DNA of 18,807 bases from positions 1 through 18,807 of the forward strand of contig JAEYVZ010000002.1 of assembly GCA_023431405.1 (NCBI GenBank), given 5' to 3'. The position numbers were made by a program, and so were the translations under genes. Shown piece after piece: positions 1 through 7,738 of this stretch (position 1 is the first letter of the stretch; every line of letters starts with the position of its first letter). This DNA comes from Actinomycetes bacterium (GTDB lineage: Bacteria; Actinomycetota; Actinomycetes; Actinomycetales; Microbacteriaceae). The notes below the pieces were generated by a model. The model was not told the origin of the DNA. It was given only the letters and a program-made list of their open reading frames with translations, and did not search any database.

Positions 1-262
1 CCGGAGCCGCGGGCCGAGCCGGGCCGGGCTTGGCGGCGGGCGCTGCGGGCTTGGCCGGGGCCGGCTTGGCGGCGGGCTTGGCATCGGCGGGCTTGCTGCC
101 TGCTTCAGCCTCGAGCGCCGCCCGAAGCTTGCGAGCCACCGGGGGCTCGATGGTGGATGAAGGACTCTTGACGAATTCGCCGAGTTCCTTCAGCTTCGCG
201 AGGGCGACTTTGCTGTCGACGCCGAGCTCGGAAGCGATCTCGTGCACGCGTGGTTTTGCCAC
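1..262 (-). CDS. infB: Translation initiation factor IF-2, N-terminal part (partial)
   Basis: IF-2 is the GTPase that brings initiator tRNA to the 30S subunit and promotes subunit joining. Only the first 87 residues are visible; the gene continues beyond base 1, so the G domain is not seen. Residues 1-45 form the IF2_N helical domain (VAKPRVHEIASELGVDSKVA... with the KLKELGEFVKS core). After about residue 50 comes a low-complexity Ala/Pro/Lys linker with repeated KPA units, typical of actinobacterial IF-2. The start is a GTG at 262-260 preceded by an AGGAG Shine-Dalgarno about 6 nt upstream. It lies 92 nt downstream of ylxR in the nusA-ylxR-infB order common in Gram-positives, so it is probably co-transcribed with both. 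Confidence 0.93.
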   Translation of the reverse strand, partial: MAKPRVHEIASELGVDSKVALAKLKELGEFVKSPSSTIEPPVARKLRAALEAEAGSKPADAKPAAKPAPAKPAAPAAKPGPARPAAP

Positions 263-354
263 AATTCTCCTGTCTGGGGCCTACCCCGGACAGGGCAGAC
301 CGTTATTCGCGGACGGGTCTCATTTCGAGCCGTTCACTTTGTGTCCATAGCCGT

Positions 355-606
355 TCAGCCATTCCGCTGGTGGGTGATTTGAAAGGTCTGCGTGTCAAGC
401 GGGCCTGACACACGCAATGCTCGTCCGAATGCGCGACGTCTGAGCGCGTTCTGGACGCACTCGTCCGTGTCATGCACCCACGCTCCCCGACCGGTCAGAA
501 CGGCCTTCTCGTCTGCGACGAGCTCGCCGTTCCTCTCGACGACCCTCAGAAGAGAGGAGCGCGGGGCGCGTGCGCGGCATCCCACACACGTTCGGACAGG
601 TTCCAT
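355..606 (-). CDS. ylxR: YlxR (RnpM) family RNA-binding protein
   Basis: This small protein of the nusA-infB operon belongs to the YlxR/DUF448 family. Members bind RNA, and the Bacillus protein was reported to bind the RNase P RNA (RnpM). The 83-residue product carries the family signature RTCVGCRARAPRSSLLRVV near its N-terminus, GRGAWVH in the middle and a basic ALRRRAFGRALRV helix. I chose ATG 606-604 because the conserved part begins at once (MEPVRTCVGC) and a purine-rich AAGGGGG lies just upstream. An alternative GTG at 639-637 would add 11 residues and overlap the nusA stop as GTGA, which would mean translational coupling. Family identity is secure; the exact start is not. Confidence 0.9.
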   Translation of the reverse strand: MEPVRTCVGCRARAPRSSLLRVVERNGELVADEKAVLTGRGAWVHDTDECVQNALRRRAFGRALRVSGPLDTQTFQITHQRNG

Positions 607-635
607 CCTACCCCCTTCGGGCGGGACGCCGATCG

Positions 636-1622
636 TCACGACTCGAGGATGCTGTCCGGCTGGATGTCGATCTTCGCGCCGGTGAGCTTGGCGGCCAGGC
701 GCGCGTTCTGCCCTTCCTTGCCGATCGCGAGCGACAGCTGATAGTCGGGGACGAGCGCCCGCACGGCCTTGGTCGAGGCGTCGAGGATGAAGCTCGACGT
801 CACCTTGGCCGGCGACAGCGCGTTGGCGACGAACCGGGCGAGTTCGGGGTCGTAGTCGACGATGTCGATCTTCTCGCCGCCGAGCTCTTCGGTGACGGCG
901 CGCACGCGCCGGCCGAGCTCTCCGATGCAGGCGCCCTTCGCGTTGATGGCGGGGTCGTTGGCCTTCACGGCGATCTTCGTGCGATGGCCTGCCTCGCGGG
1001 CGAGCGAGACGATCTCGACGAGGCCCGATGCGATCTCCGGCACCTCGAGTGCGAAGAGCTTGCGCACGAGGCCCGGGTGGGTGCGCGAGACGGTGATCGA
1101 GGGTCCCTTGGCACCCTTGGCCACCGATGTCACGTAGACGCGCAGCCGAGAGCCGTGCGTGTAGTCCTCGCCGGGCACCTGCTCCTCGGGCGGGAGGATC
1201 GCCTCGATCGTGCCCAGGTCGACGTGCACCATGCGCGGGTTCGGCCCCTGCTGGATGACGCCGGCGACGATGTCGCCCTCCTTGCCGCGGAACTCGCCCA
1301 GGATGGCGTCGTCGGCGATGTCGCGCAGCCGCTGGCTGATGACCTGCTTGGCGGCGAATGCGGCGATGCGGCCGAAGTCCTCCGGCGTCGACTCCTCCTC
1401 GCCGATGACGGCGCCCTCCTCGTCGAGGAGCGGGATGTACACCGCGACATGACCGGTCTTGCGGTCGAGTTCTGCGCGGGCCCCCTGGGGCAGTTCGCCG
1501 GTCGGAGAGGTGTGCTTGGCGTAGGCGGTGAGGATGGCCTGCTCGATGATGCGCACGAGCTCGTCGAAGGGGATCTCCTTCTCCCGCTCGACCGTGCGCA
1601 GAAGTCCCAGATCGATGTCCAC
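636..1622 (-). CDS. nusA: Transcription termination/antitermination factor NusA
   Basis: NusA binds RNA polymerase and nascent RNA, and modulates pausing, intrinsic termination and antitermination. The 328-residue protein has the NusA N-terminal RNA polymerase-binding domain (about 1-110), an S1 domain (about 113-180), KH1 (about 181-255) and KH2 (about 275-322, with GKEGQNARLA). It has no C-terminal acidic repeats, as is usual outside Proteobacteria. The reading frame is open well upstream, but the NusA homology begins at VDIDLGLLRTVEREK. That matches a GTG at 1622-1620 preceded by AGGGAGG 6-7 nt upstream. It is the first visible gene of nusA-ylxR-infB. rimP, usually just upstream in bacteria, is absent here; a divergent DUF1206 gene follows instead. 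Confidence 0.96.
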   Translation of the reverse strand: MDIDLGLLRTVEREKEIPFDELVRIIEQAILTAYAKHTSPTGELPQGARAELDRKTGHVAVYIPLLDEEGAVIGEEESTPEDFGRIAAFAAKQVISQRLRDIADDAILGEFRGKEGDIVAGVIQQGPNPRMVHVDLGTIEAILPPEEQVPGEDYTHGSRLRVYVTSVAKGAKGPSITVSRTHPGLVRKLFALEVPEIASGLVEIVSLAREAGHRTKIAVKANDPAINAKGACIGELGRRVRAVTEELGGEKIDIVDYDPELARFVANALSPAKVTSSFILDASTKAVRALVPDYQLSLAIGKEGQNARLAAKLTGAKIDIQPDSILES

Positions 1623-1678
1623 AGGTGCCTCCCTATTCAACTCTTTCGCCGGAGCGTCACCGCTGCGGCATCCAGACA

Positions 1679-1684
1679 ACGTTA
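1679..1684 (-). promoter_or_regulatory. Possible -10 box for the nusA operon
   Basis: On the minus strand TAACGT lies 57 nt before the nusA GTG, in the gap between nusA and the divergent DUF1206 locus. It fits the TANNNT pattern of actinobacterial housekeeping promoters. I see no convincing -35 element, so this is a weak call. Confidence 0.3.
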
Positions 1685-1747
1685 CCTGATGCGGATGAGC
1701 GCTGCGCGGGCCCGGATGCCGGCGTGACACCGCCGCCCCGGCGTCGA

Positions 1748-1753
1748 TAGCGT
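1748..1753 (+). promoter_or_regulatory. -10 box (TAGCGT) for the DUF1206 locus
   Basis: TAGCGT ends 6 nt before ATG 1760. The same geometry recurs in front of several genes in this window and suggests a transcript starting at or near the A of that ATG (leaderless). It supports 1760 as a real translation start and so the small upstream reading frame. Confidence 0.4.
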
Positions 1754-1759
1754 GGGGGC

Positions 1760-1852
1760 ATGACCCACCGGCGCCGCTCTGCACGGTCGCGCACGACGGG
1801 CGCCGGCGCGCGGCGAGACGACGGCCCCTCCGGCCGCGAGGTCGCGTCGTGA
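1760..1852 (+). CDS. Putative 30-residue upstream reading frame coupled to DUF1206
   Basis: ATG 1760 opens a 30-codon frame (MTHRRRSARS..., very Arg-rich, ending REVAS) whose TGA at 1850-1852 overlaps the GTG start of the DUF1206 gene as GTGA. A -10-like TAGCGT sits 6 nt upstream of the ATG, so the frame could be the leaderless first cistron, with DUF1206 translated by termination-reinitiation. No family is recognised, and the composition could arise by chance in GC-rich DNA. The alternative is that this is untranslated leader. The start, overlap and -10 spacing are seen directly; function is unknown. Confidence 0.3.
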   Translation: MTHRRRSARSRTTGAGARRDDGPSGREVAS

Positions 1853-2658
1853 CAGGCGGGAAGACCGCCAAGCGCGCCGCGCGGGAAGCGCGCTCCTCCC
1901 CCGCCCTGCGCCTGCTCGCCCGGGGCGGCTACGCGGCTAACGCCGTCGTGCACCTGCTCATCGGCATCATCGTGCTCGCGATCGCCTTCGGCGGCCGGGG
2001 CGAGGGCGACCAGGCCGGCGCGTTCAAGGCCATCGGCGCCGCACCGCTCGGCTTCCTGGCTCTCTGGCTGCTCGCCGCGCTGCTGGCCGCGCTGGGCGTG
2101 TGGCATGCGGCGAACGGGGTCATCGCCAGCCGGGCCTCCGACGTCAAGAAGTGGGGCGTGCGCATCGGCGAATGGGGACAGGCTGTCGTGTTCCTGGCGC
2201 TCGGGTTCATCGCGGGCGCCGTGGCGCTGGGCGCCCGCCCGAACGCCGAGCGCACCGCGGAGGAGGCCAGCCGCGGCGTGCTCAACGTACCGGGCGGGCC
2301 GTGGCTTCTCGGACTCGTCGGGATCGGTGTGGGAATCGGCGGCATCTCCTTCATCGTGATGGGGGTGCTCCGGTCGTTCCGCAAGAAGGTCGATCTCCCC
2401 GAAGGGCGGCTCGGAACGGTCGTCACGACGCTCGGCGTCGTCGGATTCATCGCCAAGGGCATCGCCCTGCTCGTGGTCGGCGTGCTCCTCGTCGTCGCCG
2501 CCGTGAAAGTCGACCCCGGCACAGCCGGTGGGCTCGACGGTGCGATCGACGCCCTCCTCGAGGTGTGGGGCGGTCCGTTCCTCGTGGGGATCGTCGGCAC
2601 GGGGCTCGTCGCCTACGCCGTCTTCACGTTCTTCCGCGCCGATTACGCACGGCTGTGA
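1849..2658 (+). CDS. DUF1206 domain-containing integral membrane protein
   Basis: This 269-residue protein appears to have six transmembrane segments arranged as three pairs, the organisation of DUF1206 proteins found mainly in actinobacteria. Each repeat opens with an ARxGYAA-like or GxxGFIAKG-like motif: LLARGGYAANAVVHLLIG near residue 23, GEWGQAVVFLALGFIAG near 107, and LGVVGFIAKGIALLVVG near 195. It ends FTFFRADYARL, a typical family C-terminus. The family's molecular role is not established. The chosen GTG at 1849 overlaps the stop of a small upstream frame as GTGA. The gene is convergent with the LOG-family gene, with only 18 bp between stops, and divergent from nusA. Confidence 0.85.
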   Translation: MTGGKTAKRAAREARSSPALRLLARGGYAANAVVHLLIGIIVLAIAFGGRGEGDQAGAFKAIGAAPLGFLALWLLAALLAALGVWHAANGVIASRASDVKKWGVRIGEWGQAVVFLALGFIAGAVALGARPNAERTAEEASRGVLNVPGGPWLLGLVGIGVGIGGISFIVMGVLRSFRKKVDLPEGRLGTVVTTLGVVGFIAKGIALLVVGVLLVVAAVKVDPGTAGGLDGAIDALLEVWGGPFLVGIVGTGLVAYAVFTFFRADYARL

Positions 2659-2676
2659 CGGCGGCGCCGTCCGGTG

Positions 2677-3741
2677 TCAGCTCCGGGGCTGTCGAGGCGG
2701 GGCGGCGGGCGGAGCGGAGGCGAACTCGTTCACCGCGCGGATGATCTGGAACAGCCGACCGACCTGGAACTGATCGAGCGTCATGATGAGGCGCGGCAGA
2801 TCGAGGCGGTCGTCGTCGTCGATCTCGGCGCGTCGGGGCCCTGACCGCTCGATGCGGCCCTCCGCGAGCAGCGCCGAGAACCGCTCGTTGAGCGATGCGA
2901 TCTCGGCATCGGTGGGCTCGGCCCGAAGGCGCAGCACGAGGCGGTCACGCACCCACCGCAGCGAGTCGTAGTTGCGCCAGAACCCGGTGATCTCCTCGGC
3001 GGCAGCCTCCACGGAGTCGGTGAAGAGCACACGGTCGAGATCGTCGGGCGAGATCACGCCGGTGGGAATGAGGTGGCGGTCGGCGAACTCCCGCAGTCCG
3101 TCCCAGAAGCGGCCCCCCGGCGCATCGAGCAGCACGATCGGCGTCGGCTCCGCCTTGCCCGTCTGCTGCAGGGTGAGCAGCTCGAACATCTCGTCGAGGG
3201 TGCCGAAACCGCCGGGCATGCAGACGAAGCCGCTCGACTCCTTCACGAGCATGAGCTTGCGCGTGAAGAAGTACTTCATCGCCACGTTGTTCGTATGGGC
3301 GGCGATGATCGCGTTGGGCTTCTCCTCGAACGGAAGGCGGATGGAGACGCCGAGCGAGTTCTCCGGCCCCGCCCCCTCCGCGGCGGCCTGCATGATGCCC
3401 GGGCCCGCCCCTGTGACCACCATCCATCCCCGCGCCGCCAGCTCGCGTGCGAGCTCGACGGTGGCGCGGTAGAGCGGGTCGTCGTGGCGCGTGCGGGCAG
3501 ATCCGAACACCGTCACCTTCGGAACGCCCCGATAGGGAGCGAAGAGACGGAAGGCGGCACGCATCTCCGACAGCGCCGCCGACGTGATCTTCAGGTCGAG
3601 CCGGCTCGTCTCGTCGAGGCCCAACCCGACTCCGGTGATGAGGATGCGCGATATCAGCTCGACGTCATCGGTGATGCCGGCGTCGGCGACGAGGGCGCGG
3701 ATGTCGGAGGTGACCTCCGGCGGAACTGTTCGATCCGTCAT
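2677..3741 (-). CDS. LOG family protein (nucleotide 5'-monophosphate nucleosidase/phosphoribohydrolase type)
   Basis: LOG-fold enzymes cleave the N-glycosidic bond of nucleoside 5'-monophosphates; relatives include plant LONELY GUY and E. coli PpnN. This protein has 354 residues. Seen motifs are VFGSARTR (about 78-85), GAGPGIMQAAAEG (111-123, Rossmann nucleotide site), an RKLMLVKES stretch (161-169) and the signature PGGFGTLDEMFE (176-187) with the catalytic-region Glu184. It is longer than minimal LOG proteins (about 190 residues), with an N-terminal helical extension and a roughly 90-residue C-terminal extension rich in Arg/Asp, closer to the YgdH/PpnN-like TIGR00730 group. Whether it makes free cytokinin bases or recycles nucleotides cannot be told from sequence. 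A CAGGCT box lies 6 nt before the ATG. Confidence 0.85.
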   Translation of the reverse strand: MTDRTVPPEVTSDIRALVADAGITDDVELISRILITGVGLGLDETSRLDLKITSAALSEMRAAFRLFAPYRGVPKVTVFGSARTRHDDPLYRATVELARELAARGWMVVTGAGPGIMQAAAEGAGPENSLGVSIRLPFEEKPNAIIAAHTNNVAMKYFFTRKLMLVKESSGFVCMPGGFGTLDEMFELLTLQQTGKAEPTPIVLLDAPGGRFWDGLREFADRHLIPTGVISPDDLDRVLFTDSVEAAAEEITGFWRNYDSLRWVRDRLVLRLRAEPTDAEIASLNERFSALLAEGRIERSGPRRAEIDDDDRLDLPRLIMTLDQFQVGRLFQIIRAVNEFASAPPAAPPRQPRS

Positions 3742-3747
3742 GCCCCC

Positions 3748-3753
3748 AGCCTG
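3748..3753 (-). promoter_or_regulatory. -10-like box (CAGGCT) for the LOG gene
   Basis: On the minus strand CAGGCT is separated by six bases (GGGGGC) from the ATG at 3741, matching the leaderless spacing seen at other genes here. The box deviates from TANNNT at its first base. Confidence 0.35.
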
Positions 3754-3830
3754 CCACGCCCTCCGACGAGCGGCGCAGACGAGCTGTCAAGGCCCTTGGC
3801 CGGCGCGCCGCGCGGTGGAAGCGTCGCCTC

Positions 3831-4415
3831 ATGACCGACGACACCTCCGCCGCCCGCGGCGACGCCCACACCCCGGACCAGGCACACGACTCAGACCAGG
3901 CACGCAACGCCGACCAGCCCGAGCTGACGGGAGCCGACGCGCTCGCCCGCTTGAAGGAGCTCGCCCTCGACATCGACTTCACGATGCTCACCACGACCGA
4001 CGAGAACGGGAACCTCGTCAGCCGCCCCATGAGCACCCGCGACGTCGACGCGCAGGGCGACATCTGGTTCTTCACCTCCGACCGGTCCAAGAAGGTCGAC
4101 GAGGTGGAGGCGGACCGCGACGTCGGACTGTCCTACATCGACGCGAAGGGCATGCGTTTCGTCTCGATCGCCGGCGTCGCACGCGTCGTGCACGATCGGG
4201 CGCGCATGGAGAGCCTGTACACGCCCTCGCTCGACATCTGGTTCGAAGACGGCCTCGACACACCCGACATCGCACTGCTGCGCGTATCGATCCGCGAGGC
4301 GGAGTTCTGGGAGCCTGCCCACGGCAAGCTCGTCATGGCGGCGGGGATGCTGAAGGCGCTCGTGACGCGCGACACCCCCGACGCGACGATGCGCCACGGC
4401 ACGGTGAGCCGCTGA
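3831..4415 (+). CDS. Pyridoxamine 5'-phosphate oxidase family (general stress protein 26-like) protein
   Basis: This 194-residue protein has a split-barrel flavin-binding fold of the PNPOx-like type. The first ~33 residues are a hydrophilic, Asp/Gln-rich tail with DQA-type repeats and are probably disordered. The domain follows: TMLTTTDENGNLVSRPMSTR (51-70), DIWFFTSDRSKKVDEVEADRD (77-97), LSYIDAKGMRFVSIAG (100-115) and the C-terminal EAEFWEPAHGKL (157-166). This arrangement matches the general stress protein 26 family, whose members bind FMN, FAD or F420 and often have unknown substrates. It is not the true vitamin B6 enzyme PdxH. It is convergent with proS (36 bp between stops) and divergent from the LOG gene. 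An AAGCGT box 6 nt before the ATG may be its -10. Confidence 0.82.
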   Translation: MTDDTSAARGDAHTPDQAHDSDQARNADQPELTGADALARLKELALDIDFTMLTTTDENGNLVSRPMSTRDVDAQGDIWFFTSDRSKKVDEVEADRDVGLSYIDAKGMRFVSIAGVARVVHDRARMESLYTPSLDIWFEDGLDTPDIALLRVSIREAEFWEPAHGKLVMAAGMLKALVTRDTPDATMRHGTVSR

Positions 4416-4451
4416 CGAATCACATCGCCGGCACGTACCCCGGCCCCAGGG

Positions 4452-6209
4452 TCAGCGCGCGGTCAGTCGTGAGACGGCCTCGGCGACCGCGACCACCTCG
4501 CGGTCGCCGGTGCGGCGGTCCCAGAGCTCGACCTGGCCGTCTGCCGCGCCGCGACCGACGATGAGGATGCGCGGCACCCCCACGAGCTCGGCGTCGGCGA
4601 ACTTAACGCCCGGCGAGACCTTGGGACGGTCGTCGTAGAGCACGTCGAGTCCTGCGGATTCGAGCGACTCCGACACCGAGGCGGCGAGGTCGAATGCGAC
4701 GGCATCCTTGCCCGTGGCCACCACCTGCACATCGAAGGGGGCGACCGAGGCGGGCCAGACGAGGCCCTTCTCGTCGTTGTTCAGCTCGGCCAGGATCGCG
4801 AGGATGCGGGTGACGCCGATGCCGTACGAGCCCATCGTGACGGTGACCTGCTTGCCGTTCTCGTCGAGCACCTTCAGACCGAGCGTCTCGGCGAAGAAGC
4901 GACCGAGCTGGAAGACGTGGCCGATCTCCATGCCGCGGGCGAGCTCCACCGGGCCGGAGCCGTCGGGGGCCGGGTCGCCTTCGCGCACGTTCGCGACCTC
5001 GACGAAGCCGTCGCCGAAGAAGTCGCGACCGGCCACGAGCGAGTGCACGTGCTTCTGGTCGATGTTGGCCCCCGTGATCCAGCGCGTGCCGTCGACCACG
5101 CGCGGGTCGAGGAGATACCGGATGCCGGTCGCCGACTCCTCGCCGAGCACCGCCCCCGTCTCCGACCAGGGACCGATGTAGCCCTTCACGAGGAGCGGGT
5201 GCCGCTCGAAGTCCTCGGGTGTGGCGGGCGATACCTCGGCCGGGGCGAAGGCGACCTCGGCGCGCTTGTCGTCGACGTCGCGGTCGCCCGGGATGCCGAC
5301 GATGACCAGCTCGCGCGTCCCGTCGGGGTGGGTGAGGGCCAGCACGACGTTCTTGAGCGTGTCGGCGGCGGTCACCTCGCGGTCGAGCACCGCGCGGGAG
5401 TGCGCGACGAGCGTCTCGATCGTGGGCGTGTCGGGAGAGTCGAAGACGACCGGGGCCGGGGCGTCATCGAACGGAAGAGGCTCGGGCGCGATCGTCGTGA
5501 ACGCCTCGACGTTGGCGGCGTAGCCGCCCGCGGAGCGCACGAAGGTGTCCTCCCCCACGGCGGTGGGGTGAAGGAACTCCTCCGAGCGGGCACCGCCCAT
5601 GAGGCCGTTGTCGGCGGCGACGATGACGTACTCGAGCCCGAGCCGCTGGAAGATCCGCTCGTACGCGTCGCGCTGCGACTGGTACGAGATGTCCTGGCCC
5701 TCGTCGGTGTAGTCGAAGGAGTACGCGTCTTTCATCGTGAACTCGCGGCCGCGCAGAAGGCCCGCGCGCGGACGCGCCTCGTCGCGGTACTTGTCCTGGA
5801 TCTGGTAGATCGTCAGCGGCAGATCCTTGTACGAGGAGTACAGGTCTTTCACCAGGAGCGTGAACATCTCCTCGTGCGTGGGCGCGAGCAGGTAGTCGGC
5901 GCCCTTGCGGTCTTGGAGACGGAAGATGCCGTCGCCGTACGACGTCCAGCGTCCCGACGCCTCGTACGGGTCACGCGGCAGCAGCGCGGGGAAGTGCACC
6001 TCGAAGGCGCCGGCGTTGCTCATCTCCTCGCGGATGATGCCCTCGATCTTCGCCTTCACCCGCAGGCCCAGAGGCAGCCACGTGAAGATGCCGGGGGCGG
6101 CACGGCGGATGTAGCCGGCGCGCACGAGCAGACGATGGCTCGTGACCTCGGCATCCGACGGGTCTTCGCGGAGCGTGCGGAGGAAGAAGTTCGACAGACG
6201 TGTGACCAC
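4452..6209 (-). CDS. proS: Proline--tRNA ligase (bacterial type with editing insertion)
   Basis: ProS charges tRNA-Pro with proline. The 585-residue protein is a class II synthetase: TRLSNFFLRTLREDPSDAEVTSHRLLVRAG opens it, LLAPTHEE lies at 107-114, motif 2 RGREFTMKDAYSF at 153-165 and motif 3 SYGIGVTRIL at 461-470. Between motifs 2 and 3 lies the YbaK-like INS editing domain (about 225-405) that removes Ala from tRNA-Pro. The C-terminal ~100 residues form the anticodon-binding domain. The frame is open upstream to 6335, but homology starts at GTG 6209-6207 (VVTRLSNFF). A minus-strand TAAGCT -10 sits 8 nt before it, suggesting a nearly leaderless mRNA. It is divergent from the RNB exonuclease gene. 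Length is normal for actinobacterial ProS. Confidence 0.96.
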   Translation of the reverse strand: MVTRLSNFFLRTLREDPSDAEVTSHRLLVRAGYIRRAAPGIFTWLPLGLRVKAKIEGIIREEMSNAGAFEVHFPALLPRDPYEASGRWTSYGDGIFRLQDRKGADYLLAPTHEEMFTLLVKDLYSSYKDLPLTIYQIQDKYRDEARPRAGLLRGREFTMKDAYSFDYTDEGQDISYQSQRDAYERIFQRLGLEYVIVAADNGLMGGARSEEFLHPTAVGEDTFVRSAGGYAANVEAFTTIAPEPLPFDDAPAPVVFDSPDTPTIETLVAHSRAVLDREVTAADTLKNVVLALTHPDGTRELVIVGIPGDRDVDDKRAEVAFAPAEVSPATPEDFERHPLLVKGYIGPWSETGAVLGEESATGIRYLLDPRVVDGTRWITGANIDQKHVHSLVAGRDFFGDGFVEVANVREGDPAPDGSGPVELARGMEIGHVFQLGRFFAETLGLKVLDENGKQVTVTMGSYGIGVTRILAILAELNNDEKGLVWPASVAPFDVQVVATGKDAVAFDLAASVSESLESAGLDVLYDDRPKVSPGVKFADAELVGVPRILIVGRGAADGQVELWDRRTGDREVVAVAEAVSRLTAR

Positions 6210-6217
6210 GAGCGTCA

Positions 6218-6223
6218 AGCTTA
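6218..6223 (-). promoter_or_regulatory. -10 box (TAAGCT) for proS
   Basis: TAAGCT on the minus strand lies 8 nt upstream of the proS GTG. No Shine-Dalgarno sequence intervenes, which fits a leaderless or near-leaderless transcript. Confidence 0.45.
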
Positions 6224-6262
6224 GTCGCGCGCCCGTTCCTCCCCCGGCGCGCTCTGCCGACC

Positions 6263-6268
6263 TACACT
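6263..6268 (+). promoter_or_regulatory. -10 box (TACACT) for the RNB-pcp operon
   Basis: TACACT ends 6 nt before the GTG at 6275. There is no Shine-Dalgarno in the six intervening bases, so the mRNA is probably leaderless. It sits 40 bp from the oppositely oriented proS -10. Confidence 0.5.
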
Positions 6269-6274
6269 GGCCGC

Positions 6275-7738
6275 GTGCCCGCACGCCGATCCCGCCTCGT
6301 CCCCACGGAGGTGCGCGACGAGCTCGCCACCTCACTGACTTCCTTGCGTCGCAGCCTCGACCTTCCCGCGGCCTTCCCCGCCGACGCGACCGAGGAGGCT
6401 CAGCGCGCCGCGCGCGAGGTGACCGTCGACCCGGCTGCTGCGGGGCTGTCCGACCTCCGCGACATCGAATTCCTCACGATCGATCCGGCGGGCTCGACAG
6501 ACCTCGACCAGGCGCTCCATCTGGAGCGGACCGCCTCGGGCGCTGTGCTCCACTACGCGATCGCCGACGTGCCCGCCTACGTCGCGCCCGGCGGCGCGGT
6601 GGATGCCGAGGCACGCCGCCGCGGTCAGACGATGTACGCACCCGATTGCCGCGTCCCCCTGCATCCGCCCGTGCTCAGCGAAGATGCCGCCTCGCTCCTG
6701 CCCGAGCAGGACCGCCGCGCTTTCGTGTGGCGCTTCGACCTCGATGACGGCGCACGCCCCCGCGTGACCACCCTCACGCGCGCTGTCGTGAGGTCACGCC
6801 GTCGATGGAGCTACGGCGAGGCCCAACGGGCGATCGACGCCGGCACGGCTCCCCCGACGCTGGCCGCGATGCCGTGGTTCGGGCGGGCCCGCGCCGAGCG
6901 TGAGCGCGAACGCGGCGGTGCGAGTCTGAACCTCCCGGAGACGCGCGTCATCGCAGAAGGCGATGGGTACCGCCTGGAGCGCAGCGAGGGCGTGCCGCTC
7001 GAGGACTGGAACGCCCACGTCTCCCTCATGACAGGGATGGCGGCCGCCGAGATCATGGTGGCGGGAGGGATCGGCATCCTCCGCACGATGCCGGCGGCAC
7101 ACCCTGATGACGTCGCGGACTTCCGAAGTCAGACCATCGCGCTCGGCATCCCGTGGCGCTTCGACACCCCCTACGGCGACTATCTGCGCTCACTCGGCCG
7201 CACCCCCGCCGCGCAAGCGGTGAAGGAGTATGCGGCGGGGCTGTTCCGCGGTGCGGGCTACGTCGCCTTCGACGGCCAACTCCCCGATGAGACCATGCAG
7301 TCGGCGATCGGCGCGCCCTACGCGCACGCCACAGCACCTCTGCGACGGCTCGTCGACCGCTGGGTGCTCGTGATCTGCCACGCGCTGTCGACCGGCGAGG
7401 ACGTGCCGCCGTGGGCGCGGGACAGCCTCCCGGATCTCCCCGAACTCATGAGCCGGAGCAGTCAGAAGGCGTCGCAGCTGACCGCAGGCGCCGTCGATCG
7501 CATCGAGGCCGCCGTCCTGCACGGTCGCGAGGGTGAGGAGTTCACCGCGACCGTGCTGGCGATGCGCGGCGCCGGGGCGCGCGTGCAACTCCAGCAGCCA
7601 CCCGTCGATGCCAAGGTGGCCGACCTCGTCGCCGACCCGGGCGCCCGCGTGCGCCTCCGACTTGTGAGCGCCGATGTCGCCACCGGCACGATGGGCTTCG
7701 CGCCCGTCGCCGTGACGGCGGAGAGCGAGCCCTCATGA
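6275..7738 (+). CDS. RNB-domain 3'-5' exoribonuclease (RNase II type)
   Basis: RNase II/R enzymes degrade RNA processively from the 3' end with Mg2+. This 487-residue protein lacks a recognisable N-terminal cold-shock pair and is short for RNase R. The catalytic loop IDPAGSTDLDQAL (69-81) aligns with the E. coli RNase II loop: Asp70, Asp76 and Asp78 match Asp201, Asp207 and the catalytic Asp209, while Gln79 replaces Asp210. A second motif, APYAHATAPLRRLVDRW at about residue 347, is the conserved Arg-containing RNB segment. The last ~80 residues look like the divergent C-terminal S1 barrel of short RNase II proteins such as the Deinococcus one. The GTG start fits the upstream TACACT box. Its stop overlaps the pcp start (ATGA). 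Confidence 0.88.
   Translation: MPARRSRLVPTEVRDELATSLTSLRRSLDLPAAFPADATEEAQRAAREVTVDPAAAGLSDLRDIEFLTIDPAGSTDLDQALHLERTASGAVLHYAIADVPAYVAPGGAVDAEARRRGQTMYAPDCRVPLHPPVLSEDAASLLPEQDRRAFVWRFDLDDGARPRVTTLTRAVVRSRRRWSYGEAQRAIDAGTAPPTLAAMPWFGRARAERERERGGASLNLPETRVIAEGDGYRLERSEGVPLEDWNAHVSLMTGMAAAEIMVAGGIGILRTMPAAHPDDVADFRSQTIALGIPWRFDTPYGDYLRSLGRTPAAQAVKEYAAGLFRGAGYVAFDGQLPDETMQSAIGAPYAHATAPLRRLVDRWVLVICHALSTGEDVPPWARDSLPDLPELMSRSSQKASQLTAGAVDRIEAAVLHGREGEEFTATVLAMRGAGARVQLQQPPVDAKVADLVADPGARVRLRLVSADVATGTMGFAPVAVTAESEPS

Noticed and set aside
1..110. Repetitive GC-rich DNA at the left edge, considered as a satellite or regulatory repeat
   Set aside because: It encodes the Ala/Pro/Lys linker of IF-2 in frame, which explains the repetition.
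570..1727. Plus-strand 385-codon open frame opposite nusA
   Set aside because: It is an antisense shadow of nusA with no family signature.
4917..6224. Plus-strand 435-codon open frame opposite proS
   Set aside because: No domain is recognised; its composition (Val/Arg/Asp/Gly-rich) is that of an antisense shadow, and proS motifs are intact on the other strand.
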